From contig JAGOLL010000020.1 of the NCBI GenBank assembly GCA_017994055.1, positions 1 to 33,959 of the forward strand: DNA of 33,959 bases, in the 5' to 3' direction. Of this stretch, positions 6,969-14,881 are shown in pieces. Both the position numbers and the translations under genes were made by a program. Source of the DNA: Methanothrix sp. GTDB lineage: Archaea > Halobacteriota > Methanosarcinia > Methanotrichales > Methanotrichaceae. Under the pieces are notes generated by a model. It worked only from the letters and a program-made list of their open reading frames with translations, ran no database searches and had not been told where the DNA came from. Position 1 is the first letter of the stretch. Each line of letters starts with the position of its first letter.

Positions 6969-9563
6969 ATGGCTTTTCTGATTTTTTTATTCGCAATAAT
7001 AGCCTCCGATAGCTTTTCTGCAGATAGCATCAATTCTGCGGAAGCATCAGATGCTTTAGCGATTACAGACAGCCAATTAATCAGCCAGAAAATGGCGGCC
7101 GATGCTAAGAGCTGCTCCGGCACTGCCTCTCTAGAAAATTCTGGCCTGGAACTGATTACGAATAGAAGAAAGGTCTTATCTGAGAGTTCAACCCTGGCAG
7201 ATCTGTCAAACGAGGACGTAGTATCGCCTCAAAAGGAGACCGTCCTGGTTATACAGTCTGCAAACAGCGAATCATCTTCCGCATCTTCTCAGGATACAGC
7301 CGATGCTGCCAAGAAATGCGTACCTCAGATCGGCCTGACTTATGCAGACTCAACTGCATGTCCTATCGAGACGGTAAAGGCTCCAAAGGGATCGCCCAAC
7401 GTTGTTTTCCTGGTTCTAGACGACATTGGGTATGGCGGCCTTGGATGTTTCGGTGGTCCCGTGGAAACTCCAAATATAGATCGATTGGCTCAAGGCGGGC
7501 TCAGGTACAGCAACTTCCACACCACAGGCATCTGCTCTCCAACCCGGGCCTGTATGCTCACTGGGCGAAACCTTCATTCTGTAAGTGTCGGTTCCCTCAT
7601 GGAGTTTGCATCAGGCTACCCCGGATATACGACTTATCTGTCCAAAGAGGCAGCTACCATGCCAGAGATGCTGGTTAAGCAAGGGTACGATACCTATTGT
7701 GTAGGCAAGTGGCACCTGGCACCATCCGGCACAATCAATGCTGCAGGGCCTTACGATCAGTGGCCCATGGGAAGAGGATTCGAGAGGTTCTATGGATTCC
7801 TTGAGTCCCACACAAGCCAGTGGTATCCTGACCTTGTTTCCGGCACTACCCGCATAAACCCGCCAGCCACACCTGAAGAGGGTTATCATCTCTCCAAGGA
7901 TCTGGTGAACCAGTCTATACAGTACATAAGCGACGGAAAATCACTGCAACCAGACAAGCCCTTCTTCCTGTACTTAGCCTTCGGCGCTGGCCACTGGCCG
8001 CACCACGTTCCGCAGGCCTACATCGATAAGTACAAGGGTAGATTCGATATGGGCTGGGATGACATGAGGAATGAGACTCTGGCTAAGCAGAAGGAATTGG
8101 GAGTCGTGCCAGAGAACACCGATCTTCCGCCACGTGACCAGTGGGTCAAAGCGTGGGACGACCTAACCGAAGACGAGAAGAAAGTCTACGCAAGGTTCGC
8201 TGAGGTTCATGCTGCATACATAGATTACACCGATGAGCAGATTGGAAGGTTCCTGGATTACCTGGAAGACAGCAGCCAGCTCAATAACACCATGATCGTG
8301 GTGATATCGGATAACGGCGCATCTCCAGAGGGAGATGCTAACGGTTGGACTAACATGATCATGTGGGCAAATACGATATCCGAAGGTGGAGACTCGTCTG
8401 GATTCCAGGACAACTTCCTGCCAATTCGCAACATAACCAATATGAGCACTATGCTTTCCAAGATCGATGAGATTGGCGGCCTCCTATCCTATCCAACATA
8501 TCCACTGGGATGGGCCATGGCGGACAACACGCCCCACAAGCTCTACAAGTGGACTAGCCATGAAGGCGGAACTCACGACCCAATGATCATCTACTGGCCT
8601 GATGGAATCAAGGAAGAAGGCGGTATCCGGTCGCAGTTCTGTCACGTTATCGATATCGTCCCAACCGTTCTGGAGGTCCTGAAATTCGAGGCTCCTGAGG
8701 TTTACAACGGTGTCACACAGAAGCCTATCGAAGGAATTAGCTTGGCTTATGCCTTCGCGAACTCAACCGAGCCTACTCACAAGAAGGTCCAGTACTTCGA
8801 GATGATGGGAACCCGCGCCATTTGGTACAATGGCTGGAAAGCGGTCGCATTCCACCACCTGGATGCAGGGCCCGACTTCCAAAACGATACCTGGGAGCTG
8901 TACAACCTTACCAACGATGTCTCTGAAGCTCACAACCTGGCAGACCAGTATCCTGCCAAGCTTGAAGAGATGAAAAACCGCTGGTGGGCCGAGGCTAGCA
9001 AGTATAATGTGCTTCCTCTGGATGATCGCGCCCACGCAAGGTACTCTGCTCTCCAGGCGAGGGAAATATCGACCTTCACCTATCTGCCCGGCGTAGAGAA
9101 GATCATGGAGCCAGCTATCCCCGATACGCGCAACAGTTCCTATACATTGAATGCATATTTGAACAACTCCCGAAACGACAGCGAAGGCGTTCTCTTCTCT
9201 ATAGGAGGCAGGTTTGCAGGACTGTCGCTCTATGTCAAGGACAGGCACCTGATCTTCGATTACAACCTCTTCGGTCTGAAACATTACATCATCAAATCGA
9301 AGGATGAGGTTCCCGAAGGAAAAGCCACCCTGGGCTTTGAGTTTGAGAAGACGGGAAGCTGGAAGGGTGAAGGCACGCTTTTCATCAATGGCAAAGAAGA
9401 AGGGAGCGTGGATATGTCTTTCACCGTACCTGGACGCTATTCCTTCGAAGAAGGTTTGGAGGTTGGACAGGATCCGCAGACGCCTGTGACCGACGACTAC
9501 CAGAGCCCATTCAAGTACAACGGAGATCTGGAGAAGGTGGTAATGACGGTCGCTAACGATTGA
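6969..9563 (+). CDS. Exported arylsulfatase, Cys-type formylglycine sulfatase
   Basis: An 864-residue type I sulfatase. A hydrophobic N-terminus (MAFLIFLFAIIASDSFSA) looks like a signal peptide, followed by about 115 Ser/Ala-rich residues. The catalytic domain starts near 140: NVVFLVLDDIGYGG carries the metal-binding Asp pair 151-152, and ICSPTRACMLTGR carries Cys189 of the C-x-P-x-R motif, which is oxidised to formylglycine. GKWHLAP and IVVISDNGASPEGD follow. The last 140 or so residues look like a separate beta-rich domain. Maturation needs a formylglycine-generating enzyme or anSME, neither seen here. The best SD (6931-6936) serves an ATG at 6941 that is one base out of frame, so the true N-terminus is doubtful. 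Sulfatases release sulphate from sulphate esters such as polysaccharides; the substrate is unknown. Confidence 0.85.
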   Translation: MAFLIFLFAIIASDSFSADSINSAEASDALAITDSQLISQKMAADAKSCSGTASLENSGLELITNRRKVLSESSTLADLSNEDVVSPQKETVLVIQSANSESSSASSQDTADAAKKCVPQIGLTYADSTACPIETVKAPKGSPNVVFLVLDDIGYGGLGCFGGPVETPNIDRLAQGGLRYSNFHTTGICSPTRACMLTGRNLHSVSVGSLMEFASGYPGYTTYLSKEAATMPEMLVKQGYDTYCVGKWHLAPSGTINAAGPYDQWPMGRGFERFYGFLESHTSQWYPDLVSGTTRINPPATPEEGYHLSKDLVNQSIQYISDGKSLQPDKPFFLYLAFGAGHWPHHVPQAYIDKYKGRFDMGWDDMRNETLAKQKELGVVPENTDLPPRDQWVKAWDDLTEDEKKVYARFAEVHAAYIDYTDEQIGRFLDYLEDSSQLNNTMIVVISDNGASPEGDANGWTNMIMWANTISEGGDSSGFQDNFLPIRNITNMSTMLSKIDEIGGLLSYPTYPLGWAMADNTPHKLYKWTSHEGGTHDPMIIYWPDGIKEEGGIRSQFCHVIDIVPTVLEVLKFEAPEVYNGVTQKPIEGISLAYAFANSTEPTHKKVQYFEMMGTRAIWYNGWKAVAFHHLDAGPDFQNDTWELYNLTNDVSEAHNLADQYPAKLEEMKNRWWAEASKYNVLPLDDRAHARYSALQAREISTFTYLPGVEKIMEPAIPDTRNSSYTLNAYLNNSRNDSEGVLFSIGGRFAGLSLYVKDRHLIFDYNLFGLKHYIIKSKDEVPEGKATLGFEFEKTGSWKGEGTLFINGKEEGSVDMSFTVPGRYSFEEGLEVGQDPQTPVTDDYQSPFKYNGDLEKVVMTVAND

Positions 9564-9573
9564 ACTTTTAGGT

Positions 9574-9598
9574 ATGGGCAGTCTTCAAGATTGTCCAT
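9574..9598 (+). terminator. Hairpin after the sulfatase gene
   Basis: ATGGGCAGTCT and AGATTGTCCAT pair over 11 positions, with G-U pairs, around a short TCA loop, ten bases after the sulfatase stop. An AT-rich stretch (ATCATCATTTCATATTTAT) follows. It is a plausible transcript end, called by eye. Confidence 0.45.
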
Positions 9599-9758
9599 AT
9601 CATCATTTCATATTTATCGCACAATTAACTGTCGTTTATATCAGGAATCCATTCATCCAGCTCTTCCGTGGCATTTCCATTTCCTGCATTTCAGCCCACC
9701 GCCAAAGGGACGGGAATCCTTCCTGACTTGAAGATGGCATGGGGAATCTTGCCAGGCA

Positions 9759-11864
9759 TCAGTTGTTTAACAAAGGCGCGCTTTTATATTTAAGAGTCTT
9801 GGCATTGGCTGCCACAATAACAGTGCTTAGGCTCATCAGCAGAGCTCCTGCCGCAGGACTGAGCAGAATGCCCCAGGAGTAAAGCACACCCGCCGCCAGG
9901 GGAATGGCAATGACATTGTACCCCGTAGCCCAGAATAGATTCTGCAGCATCTTGGAATAGGTCTTGCGGGACAATTTGATGATATTGACCACATCTCCAG
10001 GATTATTTCTGACCAATACAATGTCCGCCGTCTGTATGGCTACCTGAGTTCCTGCTCCGATTGCGATCCCCACATCAGCCTGGGCCAGAGCGGGAGCATC
10101 GTTTACACCATCTCCGACCATGACCACGGAAAACTCTTTCTGTATCTTCCTTATCGCCTCTGCCTTCTCCCCAGGCAGAACATCAGCAACGAACTCATCC
10201 AGGCCCAGCTCTTTGGATACGGCTTCGGCCACGTATCGGTTGTCGCCGGTCAGCATCATGCATCTTATGCCCATGGATTTAAGCGCGTCTACAGCCTCAC
10301 GCGACTCTTTGCGAACAACATCCGCCAGAGCCAATGCTCCTAGTGGCCTATCGTCTTCCAGCAGCACGACCACAGTCTTGCCTTGATGCATCAGGCCCTC
10401 CAGTTTTGCATCCTGGGCCATGCTGTGCTGGCGAAGATAATTCGGACTTACGATCTTCAGATGTCGGCCTTCTACCTGGCCTTCGATACCCTCCCCAGGA
10501 ATAAGATGAAAATGCTCTACATCATAGATTGGCAGTCCTCTCGCCTCTGCAATCTCGATCAATGCTCTGGCTATAGGATGCTCGGCTCTGCCTTCAAGAG
10601 ACGAAGCCATGGCCAGAATCCGGTCTATGTCTTTCTCTTCTAAGGGCAGGATATCAGTGAGCCCAAAACGACCTTCGGTCAGAGTGCCCGTCTTGTCGAA
10701 AACAACTGCCTTGATGTCTTTGGCGCTCTCGAAGGCTTGTCTGTCACGGACAAGAAGCCCTGACTTGGCGGCAATAGACGTGGATACAGCCACGACCAAG
10801 GGAATAGCCAGTCCCAGTGCATGAGGACAGGCAGTAACCATCACGGTTACTGCTCTCTCTATAGCGAAGGCGAATTCTTTGCCATAAATCAGCCATCCGG
10901 CAAAAGTAATGCTTCCAACCGCTAAAGCCACAACTGTGAGCACAAATGCCGCTCTGTTAGCCAGGTTTTGAGTTCTCGACCGGCTCTCTTGGGCGTGTTT
11001 AACAAGCTCAATCACCTGGCTTAAGTAGGTATCTCTGCCTGTTTTCTTGACTCCCACGGTTATGGATCCTGAGCCATTGATTGAGCCGCCCATGACCTCG
11101 CCACCAACTTTCTTGATAACTGGTTGAGACTCACCAGTGAGCATGGACTCGTTCACATCCGTAGCTCCCTCCAATATCTGGCCATCGACGGGGATCTTTT
11201 CGCCCGGCTTAACCAGAACGCGATCTTCGGGATTCAAATCAGATACATTGACATCATATGTCTCCCCATCTTTGACCAGGTGGGCCTGAGAGGGCAGGAT
11301 CTTGGCTAGCTCTTCCAGCGCTCGCGAGGCTCCCATGGTTGATCTCATCTCGATCAAGTGACCAAGAAGCATGATGTCAATCAAGGTTACCAGCTCCCAG
11401 AAGAAGTCCATACCCGAAAGTCCAAAGACAACTGCAGAGCTGTAGAGATAGGCGACGGTTATGGCCACAGCCACCAATGTCATCATGCCGGGCAGTCTTT
11501 TTTTCAATTCATCTTTGAAGCCCACAAAGAAGGGATAGCCTCCATACAGATAGACCACGGAGGCAAGCAGGAATAGAAGGATCTCTGATCCAGGAAACCG
11601 CAGACTGAAGCCGAAAAATAGCTGGATATGATGGGATAAGACCAGAACAGGTACAGTCAGAATGATGGAGACAATAAGTCTTCTCTTGAAGTCCTGTAAC
11701 ATATCTCCGTGAGCCCCATGACCCTGATGAGCCTGCGGCATCTTATCATGGGAAGAACTTGATTGAATTTCACGGACATGATCCGATCTTCTTTGACCGT
11801 TGGTAGCCCGATCTTTCTCTTCTTCAGCCATGTGGACAGTATCATGCTGATGATGCAGTTCCAT
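9759..11864 (-). CDS. copB: CopB-type P1B heavy-metal-transporting ATPase
   Basis: A 701-residue P1B ATPase. The N-terminus is His-rich (HHQHD, HQGHGAHGD) and lacks a CxxC heavy-metal domain. The transmembrane metal motif is CPH (TACPHALGLA) rather than CPC, which defines the CopB subgroup that exports Cu2+ and/or Ag+. Other signatures are the actuator loop TGES, the phosphorylation site DKTGTLTEG, the HP dipeptide in AEHPIARAL, and MVGDGVNDAPALAQADVGIAIG. About eight membrane segments are visible. The start is the ATG at 11864 with GGAGAG five bases upstream; a TTG at 11876 overlaps that SD and is rejected. A box A-like TTTTATCTTA lies near 11900. A CDF exporter and a universal stress gene lie further upstream on the same strand, consistent with a metal-stress neighbourhood. 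Confidence 0.93.
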   Translation of the reverse strand: MELHHQHDTVHMAEEEKDRATNGQRRSDHVREIQSSSSHDKMPQAHQGHGAHGDMLQDFKRRLIVSIILTVPVLVLSHHIQLFFGFSLRFPGSEILLFLLASVVYLYGGYPFFVGFKDELKKRLPGMMTLVAVAITVAYLYSSAVVFGLSGMDFFWELVTLIDIMLLGHLIEMRSTMGASRALEELAKILPSQAHLVKDGETYDVNVSDLNPEDRVLVKPGEKIPVDGQILEGATDVNESMLTGESQPVIKKVGGEVMGGSINGSGSITVGVKKTGRDTYLSQVIELVKHAQESRSRTQNLANRAAFVLTVVALAVGSITFAGWLIYGKEFAFAIERAVTVMVTACPHALGLAIPLVVAVSTSIAAKSGLLVRDRQAFESAKDIKAVVFDKTGTLTEGRFGLTDILPLEEKDIDRILAMASSLEGRAEHPIARALIEIAEARGLPIYDVEHFHLIPGEGIEGQVEGRHLKIVSPNYLRQHSMAQDAKLEGLMHQGKTVVVLLEDDRPLGALALADVVRKESREAVDALKSMGIRCMMLTGDNRYVAEAVSKELGLDEFVADVLPGEKAEAIRKIQKEFSVVMVGDGVNDAPALAQADVGIAIGAGTQVAIQTADIVLVRNNPGDVVNIIKLSRKTYSKMLQNLFWATGYNVIAIPLAAGVLYSWGILLSPAAGALLMSLSTVIVAANAKTLKYKSAPLLNN

Positions 11865-11990
11865 ACATCTCTCCAATATACCATATTGTTGGTCTTAAGA
11901 TAAAAGAAGTTTGTTTACGATATTTGCACTTAATTTTTCCTTTTCGGGATTTCTGTGTGGAGTTTATAGTCTCTAGCCGGATTTTCAGGC

Positions 11991-12220
11991 TTAGCCTATA
12001 TTGAAATCGATTGGCGTGGATCTCGATGCACATGAGCTTCCAACTCCAGTGCATCTTCTGTAATCTTCTTGAGCAAGTAGGATATATATCACCACGACCT
12101 CTTGCACAAGGCGTCCGGAATAGAAGAACTTGAAAGTCGGAGTGGCCATGACACCATATCTGCTAACTGAAAACGGATTCCTGTTTATATAGATCCTGGC
12201 AAATTCCCGCAAGAGCCGAC
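11991..12220 (-). pseudogene. Thioredoxin-like gene relic
   Basis: On the minus strand one frame gives REFARIYINRNPFSVSRYG followed by VMATPTFKFFYSGRLVQEVV, a clear thioredoxin C-terminal half (central strand, cis-Pro TPT, following strand). Similarity then shifts frame to YLLKKITEDALEL and shifts back to SSCASRSTPIDFNIG before a stop. Two frameshifts and the loss of the CxxC redox region show that it is decayed. The segment upstream of the similarity reads as unrelated sequence. Confidence 0.7.
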
Positions 12221-12349
12221 ACCTGGCGGCGTGAGACGGGAGCCGCCTGTAATCCTGATGGGGGGGCGTAGGTACGAGAAACCGCATGCTGCTGCAAGAC
12301 GCATTCATCGACCGCTCGGACTTGACGACCCCTCGCCCAGGTATCCCTT

Positions 12350-12575
12350 TCAGGTTTCTGAGCCCCTTTCCACCTGTCCTCTAGCCAGCCGTATGGCCTC
12401 GTGCAGCTTGGCCTCCAGCATCATCTAGGGAGGTAGCTCCACCGGGTACTCAGCTACCCTGATCTCGCCCCGGTCCAACTGGAGCTACTCGATCTGCTCC
12501 CTGCCAGCGCTTGTATCTGTCCTGCCTTCTCAGATGCATCCCCATCTGGTCCTTGCAGGCGGCATCGAAGCCCTA
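12350..12575 (-). pseudogene. DUF1016 (YhcG-like nuclease) C-terminal relic
   Basis: The DNA at about 12440-12575 aligns by eye with the 3' end of the DUF1016 gene at 15380-15550. Shared runs include CCTGATCTCGCCCCGGTCCA, TCGATCTGCTCCC, GTATCTGTC, and GGCATCGAAG, with a gap of about 50 bases missing here. The minus-strand frame reads VAEYPVELPP, a TAG, then MMLEAKLHEAIRLARGQVER and a stop, matching the family's usual tail. The internal stop and deletion make it non-functional. It is a second, older copy of the gene at 15.4-16.3 kb. Confidence 0.7.
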
Positions 12576-12618
12576 CGCAAGCCCGTGGTCATGGATCCCG
12601 ATCTCCAGCTCTATCCTT

Positions 12619-12936
12619 TCAGCCTCTCGTCTCGTTAAGCAACTTCTCCATCCTCTCTATGAACTTCTCCGCCAGATCGATCCCCGCTTGCACCTCTTCC
12701 TCCGTGGGCTTGGCCATGAAGGAATATTGATCAGCATGAAGAACACTTCTGATCCGGTCAAAGAGCATAGGCCAATCCTCCTCAAGGCTGCCTTCTTCAA
12801 CATATCTCTGCAGGTAAAGGCCAATGCAATAGTGGCTTTTCTCCCTAACTCCATCCCGGAATAGAACAGCTCGGGCGGCATGAAAGACGGCCAGGTACGC
12901 AGAGGAGACTGCAGACCGCCAGGCTCCAGCCTCCAT
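12619..12936 (-). pseudogene. HEPN-domain protein (UPF0332 type), 5'-truncated
   Basis: The 105 residues include AVSSAYLAVFHAARAVLFRDG, then EKSHYCIGLYLQRYVEE and HADQYSFMAKPTEEEV, diagnostic of UPF0332 HEPN proteins. These are usually about 130 residues and paired with a minimal nucleotidyltransferase as a toxin-antitoxin-like module. Here the first helix is missing. Only three codons separate the ATG at 12936 from an in-frame TGA, and the bases beyond about 12945 belong to an unrelated gene on the other strand. The partner nucleotidyltransferase is absent. The remaining frame is intact, so a short protein might still be made. Confidence 0.75.
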
Positions 12937-12944
12937 CTGTAATA

Positions 12945-13208
12945 CTCATACTAGCTCTTGGTGACGGCTTTGCCACATATATCGGCACCAGCTATGGCAG
13001 ACATAAGCTGCCCTGGAATAAGAGCAAAACATTGGAGGGGACGATAGGATTTGCTGCTGGTGCCATCTGGGCTCTGATTGCAATGCCTATACCGGTGACA
13101 ATTCTTATAGTAGTATTAGCAATGATGATTGAATCAGTACCTATGAAAGTAAACGATAATCTGATATTGCCGGTCGTCTCGTCTTTATTATATTATTTAA
13201 TGCTGTAA
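12945..13208 (+). pseudogene. SEC59/dolichol-kinase-like membrane protein, C-terminal fragment
   Basis: The plus-strand frame, open to a TAA at 13206-13208, reads LALGDGFATYIGTSYGRHKL, then PWNKSKTLEGTIGFAAGAIW and several hydrophobic segments ending LLYYLML. This matches the C-terminal half of CTP-dependent polyprenol/dolichol kinase and phosphatidate cytidylyltransferase-like proteins (COG0170), where GDG-x-A and the KTLEG stretch belong to the nucleotide site. There is no start codon and similarity stops at about 12945, exactly where the truncated HEPN gene begins. It is the 3' remnant of a broken gene. Confidence 0.7.
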
Positions 13209-13233
13209 ATTGCACTCTTAAAGCTAAGAGATT

Positions 13234-13371
13234 TTACGGCTTGACCACTTGCCTTGAGGGTTTGGCCATCTCGGTTCGGACTACATTCACGATAGGATCA
13301 ATACCAATCGACTCCAAGGCTTGACGAGTTGCAGGACTCGATATGATGCCTGAGATCGATATCCAAAAGCC
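13234..13371 (-). other. Open frame continuing after the UspA stop
   Basis: Directly after the UspA TGA the same frame stays open for 45 codons to a TAA. It contains SGIISSPATRQALESIGIDP and TEMAKPSRQVVKP, which looks like a protein C-terminus rather than random DNA. No start codon precedes it apart from UspA itself. It may be the tail of a lost gene or, less likely, a stop-codon readthrough extension. The family was not recognised. Confidence 0.3.
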
Positions 13372-13821
13372 TCATTCGAAGTTAAATGGTACCACCATAA
13401 CTGGAACCTCTGAGTGTCTGACAACTTTCTCTGCCACGCTGCCGAGAAGAAACTTGCTGATTCCTGTTCGCCCTATGCTTCCTATAATCAATATATCCGC
13501 TCCTAGTTCCTTTGAATACCTTAGTAGCTCATCACTTGGATTTCCTTTCAATATCACCTTTTCAAAGGATACACCCTCATCCTTTGACTTACCCTTGATA
13601 TATGCAACTGCCTCTTCGCCCTCTTTGAGCATAACATCAAGCAGACTCTTTTTCAAGCCGTGCAATGTTGTGTAACCAGGCAAATGGGCTAGCCTCTGTA
13701 TATCCACTACATAGACCCCAATGACTTTTCCATTTGATTGCTTAGCAAGACTTATTGCCAAGCTTGCGGCATGCCTACTGGATTCAGATCCGTCTGTTGC
13801 TATCATGATCTTATTAAGCAT
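13372..13821 (-). CDS. Universal stress protein, UspA family
   Basis: A 149-residue single-domain Usp. It starts MLNKIMIATDGSESSRHA and has the ATP-binding signature G-2x-G-9x-G-S at residues 114-128 (GSIGRTGISKFLLGS), which marks ATP-binding members. Such proteins are cytoplasmic dimers that bind ATP and act in stress survival; partner and trigger are not visible. The SD AAGGTG overlaps the stop of the upstream CDF gene and only nine bases separate the two, so they are likely one operon and translationally coupled. This points to a role alongside metal export. Confidence 0.92.
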   Translation of the reverse strand: MLNKIMIATDGSESSRHAASLAISLAKQSNGKVIGVYVVDIQRLAHLPGYTTLHGLKKSLLDVMLKEGEEAVAYIKGKSKDEGVSFEKVILKGNPSDELLRYSKELGADILIIGSIGRTGISKFLLGSVAEKVVRHSEVPVMVVPFNFE

Positions 13822-13830
13822 ATTTTCACC

Positions 13831-14817
13831 TTATATGATTAACAATTTACCAAACAGAGCTTCTTTGTCTTCTTCGTTAAGGAAGCAATTACATTTGCTT
13901 TCAGTTGCAGAATGGCAGTTGCATGGCTCAATATGGATATGGACTGTCGCACCAGGAAATTGCTGCTTTATGGAACAAGTTAGCATGTCTGCGATTCTAT
14001 GTGATTCATCAATGGTCATTGAGGGGCCTACTATCATATGGAACTCAACAAATCGGTGAGATCCGGACTTGCTGGTGCAGAGCCTATGGAATCCTCTTAC
14101 GGTTGGCGCAAATGCAGCTATCCTTTTCTTTATGCAGGCCTCTTCGTCATTGGGAAGGCTTACATCCAGCAGATCGCGTGAAGATTCAAGCGTGAGCTTA
14201 TAGGCGGCCTTGATGATCAGCAGTGCTACTCCAATGGCTGCCACCGGATCTATCCAATCCAGATCGGTTCCCGGCAGCAGAAATCTACCGATCCAGATTA
14301 AAGCCAGTCCGGCCATAACGCCTGCTGATGTATATACATCCGTGCGAAGGTGCCAAGCATCAGCTTGCAATGCTACTGAATCAGTCTCTTTTCCAACCTT
14401 GAAAAGCGCCTTCGATACTAGGATGTTTGCAGCAGATCCAATCAGCATCACAGCCACACCCCAGCCGACTTCTTCCAAGGGCTCCGGATTTTTTAGCTTC
14501 TTTACTGCCTCAAAGATGATCCATCCTGCAGCCAGAAAAATAAGCAGGGCTTCAACTGTGCCGGACATATTTTCAAATTTTCCATGTCCAAAGGGATGCT
14601 CTGTGTCGGCAGGTTTACCTGATGCCCTGACGGCTAATAGTGCTATTAATGCAGCGAGGAGGTCTACGCTCGAATGAATGGCCTCTGATATTACAGAAAC
14701 TGACCCGATCATCATCCCGACAGTTAGCTTGAGCAGCACCAGAACAGTATTCGATATCACCGAAAGCAGTGCTACTGATGATTTTTTCTTATTAATCAAG
14801 TCGTTTCTATCTTCCAT
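13831..14817 (-). CDS. Cation diffusion facilitator (CDF) metal exporter
   Basis: A 328-residue CDF transporter with about six membrane segments and a cytoplasmic C-terminal domain. The two metal-site motifs are visible: HSSVD in the second helix and HLRTD in the fifth, the HxxxD form typical of Zn/Cd or broad-range CDFs. HPFGHGKFE follows the second helix. The C-terminal domain ends with an extra cysteine-rich tail, CNCHSATESKCNCFL, which may bind soft metals or sense them. The ATG at 14817 is preceded by AGGAGG seven bases upstream, so the in-frame ATG at 14856 is rejected. It is followed by uspA after nine bases. Substrate is unassigned. Confidence 0.92.
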   Translation of the reverse strand: MEDRNDLINKKKSSVALLSVISNTVLVLLKLTVGMMIGSVSVISEAIHSSVDLLAALIALLAVRASGKPADTEHPFGHGKFENMSGTVEALLIFLAAGWIIFEAVKKLKNPEPLEEVGWGVAVMLIGSAANILVSKALFKVGKETDSVALQADAWHLRTDVYTSAGVMAGLALIWIGRFLLPGTDLDWIDPVAAIGVALLIIKAAYKLTLESSRDLLDVSLPNDEEACIKKRIAAFAPTVRGFHRLCTSKSGSHRFVEFHMIVGPSMTIDESHRIADMLTCSIKQQFPGATVHIHIEPCNCHSATESKCNCFLNEEDKEALFGKLLII

Positions 14818-14881
14818 AGGATAACCTCCTAGCTTCGAGATTTTAGCTTGGGCCATCTAAAAAGATGATCAGAATTCTTAG

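Noticed and set aside
11865-11876. TTG start for copB at 11876
   Set aside because: The TTG lies within the GGAGAG ribosome-binding site of the ATG at 11864.
11991-12308. Intact 105-residue protein on the minus strand
   Set aside because: Only part matches thioredoxin and the similarity continues in another frame, so it is a relic rather than a gene.
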